From Arthrobacter sp. H-02-3 (GTDB taxonomy: Bacteria; Actinomycetota; Actinomycetes; Actinomycetales; Micrococcaceae), in assembly GCF_003097355.1 (NCBI RefSeq), contig NZ_PYUI01000004.1:219474-283473 (forward strand): a stretch of DNA of 64,000 nucleotides, read 5' to 3'. Positions 50,256-63,762 of the stretch are shown piece by piece. The notes beneath the pieces are model-generated. The model was not told the origin of the DNA and ran no database searches. It saw only the letters and a list, made by a program, of their open reading frames with translations. A program made the position numbers and the translations under genes. The first letter of the stretch is position 1, and the number at the start of each line of letters is the position of its first letter.

Positions 50256-51835
50256 AGCGGGATGTTCCCGTGCTTCTTGGCGGGCAGGGCGGCCCGTTTG
50301 TCCCGGAGGGCGCGCAGCCCCTTGATGATCTGCACCCGGGTCTCGGACGGGGCAATGACCGAGTCCACGTAGCCCAGCTGGGCCGCCTGGTAGGGGTTGA
50401 GCAGCTCTTCCTCATACTGGCGGATCACCTCGGCACGCTTGGCCTCGACGTCGCCGCCGGCCTCGGCCACCGCGGCGAGTTCACGGCGGTACAGGATGTT
50501 GACCGCGCCCTGGGCGCCCATGACGCCGATCTGGGCGGTGGGCCAGGCGAGGTTGAGGTCCGCGCCGAGCTTCTTGGAGCCCATCACGATGTAGGCCCCG
50601 CCGTAGGCCTTGCGGGTGATGACGGTCAGCTTGGGCACGGTGGCTTCGGCGTAGGCGTAGAGCAGCTTCGCGCCGCGACGGATGATGCCCTGGAACTCCT
50701 GGTCCTTGCCCGGCAGGAAGCCCGGGACGTCCACCAGGGTGATGATGGGGATGTTGAAGGCGTCGCAGTGCCGGACGAAGCGGGCGGCCTTTTCCGACGC
50801 GGCGATATCCAGGGTGCCGGCGAACTGCATGGGCTGGTTGGCAACGATGCCGACCGTGTGGCCCTCCACACGGCCGTAGCCGATGATCACGTTCGGGGCG
50901 TAGAGGGACTGCATCTCCAGGAAGTGGGCGTCGTCCACGATCTGTTCGATGACCTTGCGCATGTCGTAGGGCTGGTTGGCCGAGTCCGGGATCAGGGTAT
51001 CGAGGGCGAGGTCGTCGTCGTCGATCTCCAGCTCCTGCTGGTGGTCGAGTACCGGGGCCTCGGCGAGGTTGTTGGAGGGCAGGAAGTCCAGCAGTTCGCG
51101 GACGAACTCCACAGCGTCGGTCTCGTCGGAGGCCAGGTAGGTCGAGGTGCCGGTGTTGGCGTTGTGCTGGCGCGCGCCGCCCAGGGTCTCCATGTCCACG
51201 TCTTCACCCGTGACCGTCTTGATGACGTCCGGGCCGGTGATGAACATGTGCGAGGTCTTGTCCACCATGACCACGTAGTCGGTCAGGGCGGGGGAGTAGG
51301 CCGCACCGCCGGCCGAGGGGCCCATGATGAGGGAGATCTGCGGGACCACTCCGGAGGCGTGGACGTTGTTGCGGAAGATGTCCGCGAACATCGCCAGGGA
51401 GGCGACGCCCTCCTGGATGCGGGCACCGCCGCCGTCGAGGATGCCGACCACCGGGCAGCCGTTGCGCAGTGCAAATTCCTGGACCTTGACGATCTTCTCG
51501 CCGTTGACCTGGCTCAGCGAGCCGCCGTAGACGGAGAAGTCCTGGCTGTAGACGGCCACCGGGCGGCCGTCCACCGTGCCGTAGCCGGAGACGAGGCCGT
51601 CACCCAGCGGCTTTTTCTTCTCCATGCCGAACGCGGTGGAGCGGTGCACGGCCAACGCGTCGAACTCGACGAACGAGCCGGCATCCAGCAGGAGGTCGAT
51701 GCGCTCGCGGGCGGTTTTCTTGCCGCGTGCGTGCTGCTTGACTACCGCCTCCGGGCCGGAGGGCTGCTCGGCACGGGCCTGGCGGTCGCGGAAATCTGCA
51801 AGCTTTCCCGCAGTCGTGGTCAGATCGTGGCTCAT
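50252..51835 (-). CDS. accD: Acyl-CoA carboxylase beta subunit (carboxyltransferase)
   Basis: 527 residues, full length for a PccB/AccD-type carboxyltransferase that moves CO2 from biotin to acetyl- or propionyl-CoA. Evidence: [39 protein letters not shown], the oxyanion helix [31 protein letters not shown] and [14 protein letters not shown]. The substrate-selecting residue cannot be judged by eye. ATG 51835 is used; a TTG one codon upstream is less likely. It forms an operon with accE and is divergent from an SDR gene. birA lies 1.3 kb beyond. Confidence 0.94.
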   Translation of the reverse strand: MSHDLTTTAGKLADFRDRQARAEQPSGPEAVVKQHARGKKTARERIDLLLDAGSFVEFDALAVHRSTAFGMEKKKPLGDGLVSGYGTVDGRPVAVYSQDFSVYGGSLSQVNGEKIVKVQEFALRNGCPVVGILDGGGARIQEGVASLAMFADIFRNNVHASGVVPQISLIMGPSAGGAAYSPALTDYVVMVDKTSHMFITGPDVIKTVTGEDVDMETLGGARQHNANTGTSTYLASDETDAVEFVRELLDFLPSNNLAEAPVLDHQQELEIDDDDLALDTLIPDSANQPYDMRKVIEQIVDDAHFLEMQSLYAPNVIIGYGRVEGHTVGIVANQPMQFAGTLDIAASEKAARFVRHCDAFNIPIITLVDVPGFLPGKDQEFQGIIRRGAKLLYAYAEATVPKLTVITRKAYGGAYIVMGSKKLGADLNLAWPTAQIGVMGAQGAVNILYRRELAAVAEAGGDVEAKRAEVIRQYEEELLNPYQAAQLGYVDSVIAPSETRVQIIKGLRALRDKRAALPAKKHGNIPL

Positions 51836-52002
51836 CAAGTGTCTCCGGCTCTGTCGCTAGGTTGTTCGGTGCCCGGCCCGCTGGCTCCTTTGGCTGGAAT
51901 CCACAAAAGCAGGGCTCTGCTGGCAAGTCTAGTGACGGTATTGGCCGGTGCCGCTGTAGGGAACCTACAATTTTCGCGCCGCAACGCTCCCGCGCCTCCT
52001 TG

Positions 52003-52033
52003 TTACCGGCCAGTAACATTGGTCGGCTAGAGT
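52003..52033 (+). promoter_or_regulatory. SDR promoter with palindromic operator
   Basis: TAGAGT (52028-52033) is the likely -10, 6 bp before ATG 52040, giving a leaderless mRNA. The palindrome TTACCGGCCAGTAA (52003-52016, one mismatch) covers the -35 position. The same motif, perfect, is at 12041-12054. The site also lies 168 bp upstream of accD on the other strand and could affect both genes. Confidence 0.6.
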
Positions 52034-52039
52034 GTGCTC

Positions 52040-52930
<891 letters not shown>

Positions 52931-53002
52931 GCTTGCTGAGTGTTTTCGGCGGCATCCCCCGCGGAAATTCCGCTCGTTTGCGGACCCGACGCCGGGAATC
53001 TC

Positions 53003-53025
53003 CGGCGTGTCGGGCCGACACGCCG
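53003..53025. repeat. Perfect inverted repeat, 11-bp arms, 1-bp centre
   Basis: CGGCGTGTCGG-G-CCGACACGCCG. It lies 73 bp past the SDR stop and 92 bp before birA. The tiny centre makes it a poor RNA hairpin but a good DNA palindrome; it could be a terminator with a short stem or a protein site. Confidence 0.5.
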
Positions 53026-53116
53026 CCCGCGCCGGCTAAAGGTGGGGAGTGCCAGCGGAGGTACGTGAGTGAACGCGGCCGGAGCCGGGGCGCACTTTCC
53101 TCGGTAGGATTCAAGG

Positions 53117-54058
53117 ATGGAAGCCGTGCAGGAAACCCCGGACCGTCCACCGCTGGACCTCAACGCCCTGAGCGATGAGGCTTTCCTGTCCGCCAACGGG
53201 ATTCCGCGCCTGACAGTGGTGGAGACCACCGGCTCCACCAACGCCGATCTCCTCCGCGGCGTGACCGAGGATCCCGGCGCCTGGCCGGACCTGTCGGTGC
53301 TCACCGCCGAATACCAGACCGCTGCGCGCGGCCGGCTCGACCGGCACTGGGAGGCCCCGGCCCGCAGCTCCGTCTCCGTCTCGCTCGTGCTGCGTCCGGT
53401 CAACGCGACCGGCCGGCCGCTGCCGACCCACAGCTACTCGTGGCTCTCCCTGCTCGCGGCCCTTGCCCTGCGGGAAGCCCTGACGGAAACCGCGGGCATT
53501 CCCGCGGAACTCAAGTGGCCCAACGACGTCCTGGTGCGCGGCAAGAAGATCGCCGGAATCCTGGCCCAGCTTGGCTCGCTCGGCGGCGTCGGCACGCCGC
53601 CGGTCATCCTCGGCACCGGTCTGAATGTCACCGTCACGGAGCCGGAACTCCCGGTGCCCACCGCCACGTCCGTGCTGCTGGAGAACCCGGACACGGTGGA
53701 CCGGACAGAACTCCTGAAGAGCTACCTGTCCCGCTTCGCCACCTTGTACCGCAGCTTCTGCAACGCCGACGGCGACCCCGCCGCCGGGATGGCTGGCGGC
53801 CCTTCGTTGCACAAGAGGGTGGAACACCTGCTGACGACCCTCGGCAAGCAGGTCCGCGCCCAGCTGCCCGGCGACCACGAGATCATCGGCCACGCCACGC
53901 GCCTGGACGAATACGGTTCGCTCCTGGTGGTTGACGCGACGGGCCATGAACATGTGGTGACCGCCGGGGACGTCGTGCACTTGAGGCCGTGGAACCCGGC
54001 CGCAGCAGACGGACAGGGTGGAGGCGGCCGCGGCGGAGCAGAAAGCGGTTATGCGTAA
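53117..54058 (+). CDS. birA: Biotin-[acetyl-CoA-carboxylase] ligase
   Basis: 313-residue monofunctional (group I) biotin protein ligase: no N-terminal HTH. The catalytic region has ETTGSTNADL, ARGRLDRHWEAP (the GRGRxxR-like loop, here ARGRLDRHW), KWPNDVLVRGKKIAGIL and GTGLNVTV. The small SH3-like C-terminal domain follows. It would biotinylate the carboxylase alpha subunit at 37-38.9 kb. A TAGGAT box (53105-53110) lies 6 bp before the ATG, so the mRNA may be leaderless. The stop overlaps the next gene. Confidence 0.93.
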   Translation: MEAVQETPDRPPLDLNALSDEAFLSANGIPRLTVVETTGSTNADLLRGVTEDPGAWPDLSVLTAEYQTAARGRLDRHWEAPARSSVSVSLVLRPVNATGRPLPTHSYSWLSLLAALALREALTETAGIPAELKWPNDVLVRGKKIAGILAQLGSLGGVGTPPVILGTGLNVTVTEPELPVPTATSVLLENPDTVDRTELLKSYLSRFATLYRSFCNADGDPAAGMAGGPSLHKRVEHLLTTLGKQVRAQLPGDHEIIGHATRLDEYGSLLVVDATGHEHVVTAGDVVHLRPWNPAAADGQGGGGRGGAESGYA

Positions 54059-54650
54059 AGTGCTCCTGCCGGGTGAGCAAGTGATTGTTGTAACCCGGCC
54101 CCAGCCCAGGATGCTGATTGTCCCGGCGCTGTTGTTCATTGTGGTGCCGGCACTGGCCGCGTACGCCTGCGCCTGGGTCGTCAAAGGCGGCCCGGCGAAG
54201 CTTGTGCCCCTCATCCCCCAGGAATGGACGCCCTGGCTGATCGCCGTGTGCCTGGGGCTGGCGGCGTGGGTGCTGCTCGGTTATTGCCTCCCGCGGGTCA
54301 TCACATGGCAGGCCACGCGCTACATCCTGACCAGCCAGCGCTTAGTTACCCGCTACGGCATGTTACGGCGGCGCGATCAGCAGATCCCGCTCGCCGCAGT
54401 CCGCCATGTGGCCATTGAGCAATCGTTGTTGCAGCGCCTATTGCGCTCCGGGAATATATCCTTGGAGACCGGGTACCCCTTGGGAACCAAGGTTCCCGAC
54501 GTTCCAGAGGTCGCGACATTCCGAAACTTCATTCTTGACGCCATCGGCGATCTCCCCAGGGGCGACGCCTTCGGGGCCGAGGGCACGACGAACAACCCGG
54601 GCGAGGACTTGCCGTGGGAGATGAGAGAAGGTGGAAGAGATGAACGCTGA
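54051..54650 (+). CDS. PH-domain (bPH2) membrane protein
   Basis: 199 residues: a short leader with VLLPGEQVIVVTRPQPR, two transmembrane helices (about 22-44 and 63-83), and a bacterial PH domain with WQATRYILTSQRLVTRYGMLRRRDQQIPLAAVRHVAIEQSLLQRLL and GNISLETG. It is anchored in the membrane with the PH part inside. The function of the family is unknown. ATG 54051 overlaps the birA stop; a GTG at 54018 would add 11 residues. The cyclase gene overlaps its 3' end by 11 bp, so birA, this gene and the cyclase form one operon. Confidence 0.82.
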   Translation: MRKVLLPGEQVIVVTRPQPRMLIVPALLFIVVPALAAYACAWVVKGGPAKLVPLIPQEWTPWLIAVCLGLAAWVLLGYCLPRVITWQATRYILTSQRLVTRYGMLRRRDQQIPLAAVRHVAIEQSLLQRLLRSGNISLETGYPLGTKVPDVPEVATFRNFILDAIGDLPRGDAFGAEGTTNNPGEDLPWEMREGGRDER

Positions 54651-55956
54651 GAACGTCCACCAGGACACCGACCTCGCCGCCCCGGATTTGCCCCGGGAAC
54701 CGGAAGACGTCATCTCGGAGCCGGCAGCCGTCACCCCGGCGTCAACGCCTGAGGCCACCCACGACGCCGGCTCCGGACCCGGTGCCGCCGGCATCGACGA
54801 CGCTCCCGCCGTCGTAGAGCCCGCCGACGCCGACGCCAGCGCGCACGTTGACCCGGCCGTCGAACCGGCCGCGGCCGATGCCGCTGAACCCGTCGCTCCG
54901 CCCACCGGAACCATGTCCGCCGAACGGCTCGCCGCCAAGGCCCTCGAAGCCCGTCTGCTGGGCGGCGAACGCAAGCTCAAACGCCGTGAAGTCGCCGCCG
55001 GTGCCGGGCTTTCGCTGCTGTCCGCCCGGAAACTCTGGCGCGCCCTCGGCTTTCCCAACCTCGGTGATGAAGACGTCGCGTTCACCGAACGCGACCAGTC
55101 CGCCCTGTCCACGATCGTGGACCTGGTGCGTGCCGGCAAGCTCACGGAGGAAGCCGCCATTTCCATCACGCGGGCCATCGGCCAGATGACGGACCGGATG
55201 GTGGTGTGGCAGATCGAGGCCCTCGTCGAGGACATGGTCCAGAAGCAGGGAGTGCCGGATGCCGTGGCCCGCAAGCGCCTTGTCAGCGAGCTGCCGAACC
55301 TCATTGACGCCCTTGAGGAGATGCTCGTCTACTCCTGGCGCCGCCAGCTCAACGCCGGCGTCCAGCGCCTGGCCGTCCGGGCAGAAGCCGGGCTGCAGTC
55401 CAGCGAAGAGGGCCGCGAAGGCGACGAGGACGACGCGCCGCTGCCCCTGGCGCGGGCCGTAGGCTTCGCGGACCTGGTGTCCTACACCAGCCTGTCCCGG
55501 CGGATGAATGAGAAGACGCTCGCCCAGCTGGTGCAGCGCTTCGAGAACAAATGCGCCGAGATCATCTCCGTCGGCGGCGGCCGGCTGGTCAAGACGGTGG
55601 GCGACGAAGTCCTCTACATCGCCGAAACACCAGCGGCCGGCGCCGAGATTTCGCTGGCCCTGTCCCGGGCCTTCACGGAGGACGAGATCCTGCCGCAGGC
55701 CCGCGTGGCGATGGTCTGGGGCCGAATCCTGTCACGCCTGGGGGACATCTACGGACCCACCGTCAACCTCGCCGCCCGCCTGACCGCCCTCGCAGATCCC
55801 GGCACCGTGCTGGTGGATTCCATGACCGCGGCCGCCCTGGACGACGACGAACGCTTCGTCCTGGTGCCCCGCCCGGCCGAGGACGTCCGCGGCTTCGGCG
55901 AAATCCACCCGGTACAGCTGCAGCCCGGCAGCGGCCGCGGCCTCGTCCTGGACTGA
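54640..55956 (+). CDS. Class III adenylate/guanylate cyclase
   Basis: 438 residues. Residues 1-90 are acidic and disordered. Residues 95-240 form an N-terminal regulatory module (RREVAAGAGLSLLSARKLWRALGF then helical ITRAIGQMTDRMVVWQIEALVEDMV) like that of mycobacterial Rv1264, where it inhibits the enzyme at neutral pH. Residues 268-430 are the catalytic domain: metal Asp in GFADLVSYT (about 277) and VGDEVLY (about 321), and transition-state Asn/Arg in TVNLAARLT. Both metal aspartates are present, so it should be active; nucleotide choice (ATP or GTP) is unproven. ATG 54640 is preferred to GTG 54631. Confidence 0.88.
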   Translation: MNAENVHQDTDLAAPDLPREPEDVISEPAAVTPASTPEATHDAGSGPGAAGIDDAPAVVEPADADASAHVDPAVEPAAADAAEPVAPPTGTMSAERLAAKALEARLLGGERKLKRREVAAGAGLSLLSARKLWRALGFPNLGDEDVAFTERDQSALSTIVDLVRAGKLTEEAAISITRAIGQMTDRMVVWQIEALVEDMVQKQGVPDAVARKRLVSELPNLIDALEEMLVYSWRRQLNAGVQRLAVRAEAGLQSSEEGREGDEDDAPLPLARAVGFADLVSYTSLSRRMNEKTLAQLVQRFENKCAEIISVGGGRLVKTVGDEVLYIAETPAAGAEISLALSRAFTEDEILPQARVAMVWGRILSRLGDIYGPTVNLAARLTALADPGTVLVDSMTAAALDDDERFVLVPRPAEDVRGFGEIHPVQLQPGSGRGLVLD

Positions 55957-56119
55957 ACGCAGGACTAAGCGCAGCGCTAATCACCCGCCACGCGCAGGAC
56001 TAAGGGCACGGGCTTCTCAGTTGTGCGGCGCATATGCAATAGTCGGACCGGCAGCTGCCACCCGGCCGGGTGTGTGACCGCCGCCAACTTTCGCGAGCAC
56101 CACTTCAGCTAGGACGGCC

Positions 56120-56908
56120 ATGAACCCTACCTCAGACGCCCCGCTTCCCGCTTCGGACGGGGCGCGGGGACCGCGCCTGCGCTGGGGCTGCGGCACGGAC
56201 CGGGGCCTGCGCCGTGAGATGAACGAGGACTCCTTCATTGCCGCCGAGCCCGTCTTCGCGGTGGCCGACGGCATGGGCGGCCACGAGGCAGGCGAAGTCG
56301 CCAGCAGCATTTGCGTGCGCACCCTGGCGGAGCTTCCGCAGGTGAAGACCGGCAGCCGGGACGCAACGGCAGGCCTCGTCCAGGACTATCTGCTCATAGC
56401 TGACGAGGGCATCCGCCAGGCCACGGACTCCCGCGCCGGAACCACGCTCTCCGGCGTCATAGTGGTGGAGCAGCCGGACGGCCCGTACTGGCTGGTCCTG
56501 AACATCGGCGATTCCCGCACCTACCGGTACAGCCACGGCGGCCTCACCCAAGTCAGTGTGGACCACTCTGAAGTGCAGGAACTGGTGGCCGCCGGCCAGA
56601 TCACCGAAGCCGAGGCCGCCGTCCATCCGCGCCGGCATGTGGTGACGCGCGCGCTGGGCACCGGAGACGAATCCGAGGCCGACTACTGGCTGATGCCGCT
56701 CGAGGACGGTGACCGGATGCTGGTGTGCTCGGACGGGCTCAACGGGGAACTGAGCGACGAGCGGATTGCCGGCATCCTTGGATCCGAGCCGGACCCCCAG
56801 GCGGCGGTCGACGAACTGATCCAGGCCGCCCTGCGGAGCGGCGGACGGGACAACGTCACCGCGATTGTGGTCGATGCCCGGACCGCCGTCGGGGATACGC
56901 CCGTCTGA
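56120..56908 (+). CDS. PPM/PP2C-family Ser/Thr protein phosphatase
   Basis: 262 residues, soluble. The metal-binding motifs of PP2C are intact: GLRREMNEDSF, VADGMGGHEAGEVAS, LNIGDSRTYRY, MLVCSDGLNGELSD and GRDNVTAIVVD. It dephosphorylates Ser/Thr targets, usually those of a partner kinase, but no PknB-like kinase is in the window. An N-terminal extension of about 20 residues precedes the catalytic core. It stands 163 bp after the cyclase and 67 bp before ligA, on the same strand. I saw nothing specific in the gap before it. Confidence 0.92.
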   Translation: MNPTSDAPLPASDGARGPRLRWGCGTDRGLRREMNEDSFIAAEPVFAVADGMGGHEAGEVASSICVRTLAELPQVKTGSRDATAGLVQDYLLIADEGIRQATDSRAGTTLSGVIVVEQPDGPYWLVLNIGDSRTYRYSHGGLTQVSVDHSEVQELVAAGQITEAEAAVHPRRHVVTRALGTGDESEADYWLMPLEDGDRMLVCSDGLNGELSDERIAGILGSEPDPQAAVDELIQAALRSGGRDNVTAIVVDARTAVGDTPV

Positions 56909-56939
56909 CCGGCGGGCTGCCGGCCGGACAGACTGCTGA

Positions 56940-60154
<3,215 letters not shown>

Positions 60155-60253
60155 CGGGTGCTCCTCATGCCCGGTCCCGGCAATAGTGATAGTTCAGTCA
60201 CGGAAACAGCCCTTGCGCACGTAGCCGGTGTCGGCCGCCCGTACCATTGACAG

Positions 60254-60757
60254 GTGCCTTCGCAGATCCTCATTCGCCCCGCCGTTCCGGCCGACTTCGA
60301 CGCCATAGCGCGCATCACCCGGGACGCCTACTTGGCGGCGGGCTACTTTGAGAGCGCAGACCACCCGTACATGCGGCAGATCCAGGACGTCACCACGCGG
60401 GCGGCGGACGCGACGATCTGGGTGGCCGAGCGCGACGGCCGCATCCTCGGATCCGTGACACTGGCGGTCGCGGGGGAACCCTATGCGGACATCGCCCGGA
60501 GCGACGAGCTCGAGTTCCGCATGCTCGTGGTGGACCCGGCTGTCCAGCGCAGCGGCGCCGGCAAGGCCATGGTCCACGCCATCATCGAACACGCAAGGTC
60601 CCTGCCGGGAATCCACGCCGTGGCCCTCACTACGGGCATCAGCTGGGAAAGCGCCCACGGCCTCTACCGCAAGACCGGCTTCGTCCGGGCACCGGACCGT
60701 GACTGGCTGGTGCCCGGCACGGACATCAAACTCCTCGTCTACCGCCAGGCCCTCTGA
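60254..60757 (+). CDS. GNAT-family N-acetyltransferase
   Basis: 167 residues with a full GNAT core: IRPAVPADFDAIARITRDAYL, the beta4 strand EFRMLVVDPAVQRSGAGKAMVHAIIEH with the acetyl-CoA loop (QRSGAGKA, normally Q/RxxGxG/A), and YRKTGFVRAPDRDW. The substrate is unknown. The GTG start at 60254 lies 6 bp after TACCAT (60242-60247), again a leaderless layout. It is a separate unit from ligA and from the RidA gene behind it. Confidence 0.88.
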   Translation: MPSQILIRPAVPADFDAIARITRDAYLAAGYFESADHPYMRQIQDVTTRAADATIWVAERDGRILGSVTLAVAGEPYADIARSDELEFRMLVVDPAVQRSGAGKAMVHAIIEHARSLPGIHAVALTTGISWESAHGLYRKTGFVRAPDRDWLVPGTDIKLLVYRQAL

Positions 60758-60841
60758 CACAAAAGCGCGCGTTTTATCGGCCTGCCGGCCATCCGCCCTA
60801 GAGTTGTGCCGATCCCTGCGGCAACTGCGAAAGGCACCCCC

Positions 60842-61225
60842 ATGCGCAAAACCTTCGGCACCGGCTCCACCTGGGAACAGACGCTCGGCTATTCCCGGGC
60901 CGTCCAGGTGGACAACACCCTTTACATCTCCGCCACCGCCGCGAGCGGCGAGGACGGCATCGTGGGCGAGGACTTCTACACCCAGACCAGCTACATCCTG
61001 CAAAAGCTCGGGGCAGTGCTGGCCGAGGCCGGTTTCGGCTTTGAGGACGTGGTGCAGTCCAAGCTGTACCTGACGGACATCAGCAAGTGGGAAGAGGCCG
61101 GCCGCGCCCATGGCGAGGTCTTCGGCGACATCCGCCCGACGCTCTCCCTGGTCCACGTGCTGCCGTTCCTGGACCCGAAGATGCTCGTCGAGATCGAACT
61201 CGTCGCCCGGAAGAGCGCCAACTAG
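60842..61225 (+). CDS. RidA/YjgF-family protein
   Basis: 127 residues. RidA proteins hydrolyse reactive enamine/imine intermediates; subgroups differ in activity. The fold is seen in SRAVQVDNTLYISATAAS, TSYILQKLGAVLAEAGFGFEDVVQSKLYLTD and RPTLSLVHVLPFLDPKMLVEIELVARK. The Arg of the active RidA subfamily (about position 105) is replaced by the RPTLSLVHV segment with no Arg after the strand, so it may belong to an Rid1-7 group with another function. ATG 60842 follows GAAAGG; TAGAGT (60799-60804) is a possible -10. Confidence 0.88.
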   Translation: MRKTFGTGSTWEQTLGYSRAVQVDNTLYISATAASGEDGIVGEDFYTQTSYILQKLGAVLAEAGFGFEDVVQSKLYLTDISKWEEAGRAHGEVFGDIRPTLSLVHVLPFLDPKMLVEIELVARKSAN

Positions 61226-61293
61226 AAGCGTTGCTCGTGCCCGGGCCGGGCGGAGCTCTGGCGGAACGGCCGGACTTGGGGTAAGACTGGCGC

Positions 61294-63012
61294 ATGACCA
61301 GGGCGCACGGACAGGGCCCCAGCCGGGTCCCCATTTTCGGCCAGCTCCGTTCCTATGACCGGGCGTGGCTGCGTGGCGATCTGATCGCCGGCGTCACCGT
61401 CGCCGCCCTGATTGTCCCGAAGAACCTAGGGTACGCCGGCATCGCGGGGATTCCGCTGCAGAACGGCCTGTACGCGGCTGCCGCGGGCGCGCTCATGTAC
61501 GGGATCTTCGGCAGCTGCCGGCAAATTTCGATGGGTCCCAGCTCGGGTCTGGCGGCGGTGGCCGCGAGCGCCGTGCTCGCGGCAGGCATTACCAACGACG
61601 TCGATATCGCCTCGTTCGTCGCCGGTATCACCCTTGCCTCAGGGGTCCTGTTCCTGCTCCTTGCCGTCCTCAAGATGGGCTGGATCGCGCAGTTCCTGTC
61701 CCGGGCAGTGGTCACTGGCTTCCTCTTCGGTGCGGCGATCGACGTCGTGATCGGGGAGCTCCCCAAGCTCACCGGGACCGAGGTCACCGGTTCCAATCCG
61801 ATCCAGGAACTGTGGTCCTGGCTGGGGACGCTCGGCGAGGCGCACCAGGCGACCGTGATCGTCGGTGTGATCGCTCTGGCCGTCGTCTTTGGACTCAAGG
61901 CAATCGCTCCCAAGGTCCCCGGCGCCCTGGTGCTCGTGGTGGGCGGACTGCTCGCGGCGGCATTGTTTGATCTCGGCGCCAAGGGCGTGGCGCTGGTGGG
62001 TGACGTTCCCCGGGGGCTGCCGGCGCTGAAGATCCCGGACGGCCAGCTCATGTGGGACCACGCGGGCACGGTCGCGGTCGCTGCCGTGGCGTTGGTCCTG
62101 ATCGGCTTCTCCCAGACCGCGGGCGATGCGCGCGCGTTCGCCGCCAAGCACCGCTACCAGATCGACATCAACCAGGAATCGACGGCGCAGTCATTCTCCA
62201 ACCTGGCCGCGGGCGTGTTCCAGGGGATGCCGGTCTCGACAAGCCTCTCAGCGAGCTCGCTGAACGACCACTCCGGAGCGAAGACCGGGCTCGCCTCCCT
62301 CACCTCGGGTGTCACGGTCCTGCTCACACTGCTGTTCCTGGCGCCGCTCTTTTCCAACCTGCCCAAGCCCGTGCTGGCGGCTCTGATCATCGAGGCCGTC
62401 GTCATGGGCATGATGAACGTGCCGGAGATGCGGCGGCTGGCCCGGGTACAAAAGGTGGACTTCTGGATCGCGGTCGCTGCGATCCTCGGAACCCTGGTGT
62501 TCGGCGTACTCGCGGGAGTCATCATCGGCATCGGACTCTCGCTGATCTGGCTGGTCGCGGTGGCCACCCACCCGGCGATGCCGTCTCTTGGCCGGGAACC
62601 GGGCACGCAGGTCTTCCGCGAAGCCGACGGGCACCCCGGCGACGAGATCCTGCCCGGCGTGGCCGTGATCCGGTTCGACGGCGGCCTGTTCTTCGCCACC
62701 GCCGACGCCCTGGAGGATCGCCTGCGCGACGTCATCCATGCAAAACCGGAACTGACCGGGATCGTGATCGACTGCGGGGGGATCAACTTCGTCGATTCCC
62801 AAGGCGCGGCAAAGATGGCGGACGTCGTGACCCTGGCCCGGGACGCCGGCGTCAACCTGCGCCTCACCCGCCTGAAGCCGGCGGTACGGGCCATTCTCGA
62901 ACGCGACGGCGTGATCGAACTCATCGGGGCGGACAAGATCCACGGCAACATCCACAGGGCAGTCGAGGCGGAACAAGCGGCCGCAGAACGGGGCCGGGCG
63001 GACACCGGCTAG
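61294..63012 (+). CDS. SulP-family inorganic anion transporter with STAS domain
   Basis: 572 residues. About 12 transmembrane helices: AGVTVAALIVPKNLGYAGIAGIP (SulP signature region), LYAAAAGALMYGIFGS, SMGPSSGLAAVAASAVL, and GVFQGMPVSTSLSASSLND. The C-terminal 110 residues are a STAS domain with GIVIDCGGINFVDSQGAAKM, where Ser of the DSQG is the usual regulatory phosphosite. Family members carry sulfate, bicarbonate or other anions; no sulfur genes adjoin. A TAAGAC box (61282-61287) lies 6 bp before the ATG, so the transcript is probably leaderless. Confidence 0.92.
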   Translation: MTRAHGQGPSRVPIFGQLRSYDRAWLRGDLIAGVTVAALIVPKNLGYAGIAGIPLQNGLYAAAAGALMYGIFGSCRQISMGPSSGLAAVAASAVLAAGITNDVDIASFVAGITLASGVLFLLLAVLKMGWIAQFLSRAVVTGFLFGAAIDVVIGELPKLTGTEVTGSNPIQELWSWLGTLGEAHQATVIVGVIALAVVFGLKAIAPKVPGALVLVVGGLLAAALFDLGAKGVALVGDVPRGLPALKIPDGQLMWDHAGTVAVAAVALVLIGFSQTAGDARAFAAKHRYQIDINQESTAQSFSNLAAGVFQGMPVSTSLSASSLNDHSGAKTGLASLTSGVTVLLTLLFLAPLFSNLPKPVLAALIIEAVVMGMMNVPEMRRLARVQKVDFWIAVAAILGTLVFGVLAGVIIGIGLSLIWLVAVATHPAMPSLGREPGTQVFREADGHPGDEILPGVAVIRFDGGLFFATADALEDRLRDVIHAKPELTGIVIDCGGINFVDSQGAAKMADVVTLARDAGVNLRLTRLKPAVRAILERDGVIELIGADKIHGNIHRAVEAEQAAAERGRADTG

Positions 63013-63090
63013 AACCGACGCGGGGTTCGTTGCGGTCCATCGCGGCGGCCCTGCTGGGCCGTAGGTGACTCCGCGTTGCTTTGCGGAGGC

Positions 63091-63762
63091 CTAGAGGCCG
63101 GTTCCGGCGGGGAGTCCGTAGCGGTGCTCGGGCCGCCCGGTGGTGCCGTAGCGCAGCTGGATGTCGACGGCGCCGTCGTCCGCGAGCGAGGACAGGTACC
63201 GCTGGGCGGTCGCCCGTGACACCCCCACCCGGGCAGCGACGTCGGCGGCCGAATACTGCTCACCGGGAACCAGGGATTCGAGCACCGCGGCCTCGGTGGC
63301 GGACCGGGGCCGCGCGGAGGGGGCGACCTCGCCCGCGATCAAGGCCCGCTTGGCGCGGTCCACCGTCTCCTGGTTGACGGATCCCGGCTGGGCCAGGATA
63401 CGGCGGTAACGGGCATACGAGCGCAGCTGCTGGGACAGGGCTTCGGCCGTGAAGGGCTTGAGCAGGTAGCCCAGGGCGCCGCGGCGGAATGCGAGCCGGA
63501 GCGAGGCCGTGTCCGAGGCGGCGCTGAGCATCACGGTGTCCACGTCCAGCTGGTGCAACAGGTCCAGCCCGGAAGCATCCGGCAGGTAGACGTCCAGCAG
63601 CACAAGATCCGGGCGCAGGCTGTGGATGGCCTGCAGCGCCTGCGACGCCGAACCGGCCGGAGGCAGCGCGAGGAAACCGGCCACGGAATCCACATAGGCG
63701 GCGTGCAGCTTGGCGACGTGGAAATCGTCGTCGACTATCAGCACCCTGAAATCCTCAGACAT
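63091..63762 (-). CDS. CitB/DcuR-type response regulator
   Basis: 223 residues. Receiver: LIVDDDFHVAK with the acidic pocket, phospho-Asp in LVLLDVYLPD (about Asp57), and YLLKPF with the invariant Lys. The output domain (about 160-215) is a HTH of the CitB type (SAADVAARVGVSRATAQRYLSSLADDGAVD). Such regulators with CitA/DcuS kinases sense citrate or C4-dicarboxylates and control their transport genes. The kinase gene overlaps its start by 8 bp. The target is unknown; the dicarboxylate symporter at 46.5-47.9 kb is a candidate only by analogy. Confidence 0.92.
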   Translation of the reverse strand: MSEDFRVLIVDDDFHVAKLHAAYVDSVAGFLALPPAGSASQALQAIHSLRPDLVLLDVYLPDASGLDLLHQLDVDTVMLSAASDTASLRLAFRRGALGYLLKPFTAEALSQQLRSYARYRRILAQPGSVNQETVDRAKRALIAGEVAPSARPRSATEAAVLESLVPGEQYSAADVAARVGVSRATAQRYLSSLADDGAVDIQLRYGTTGRPEHRYGLPAGTGL

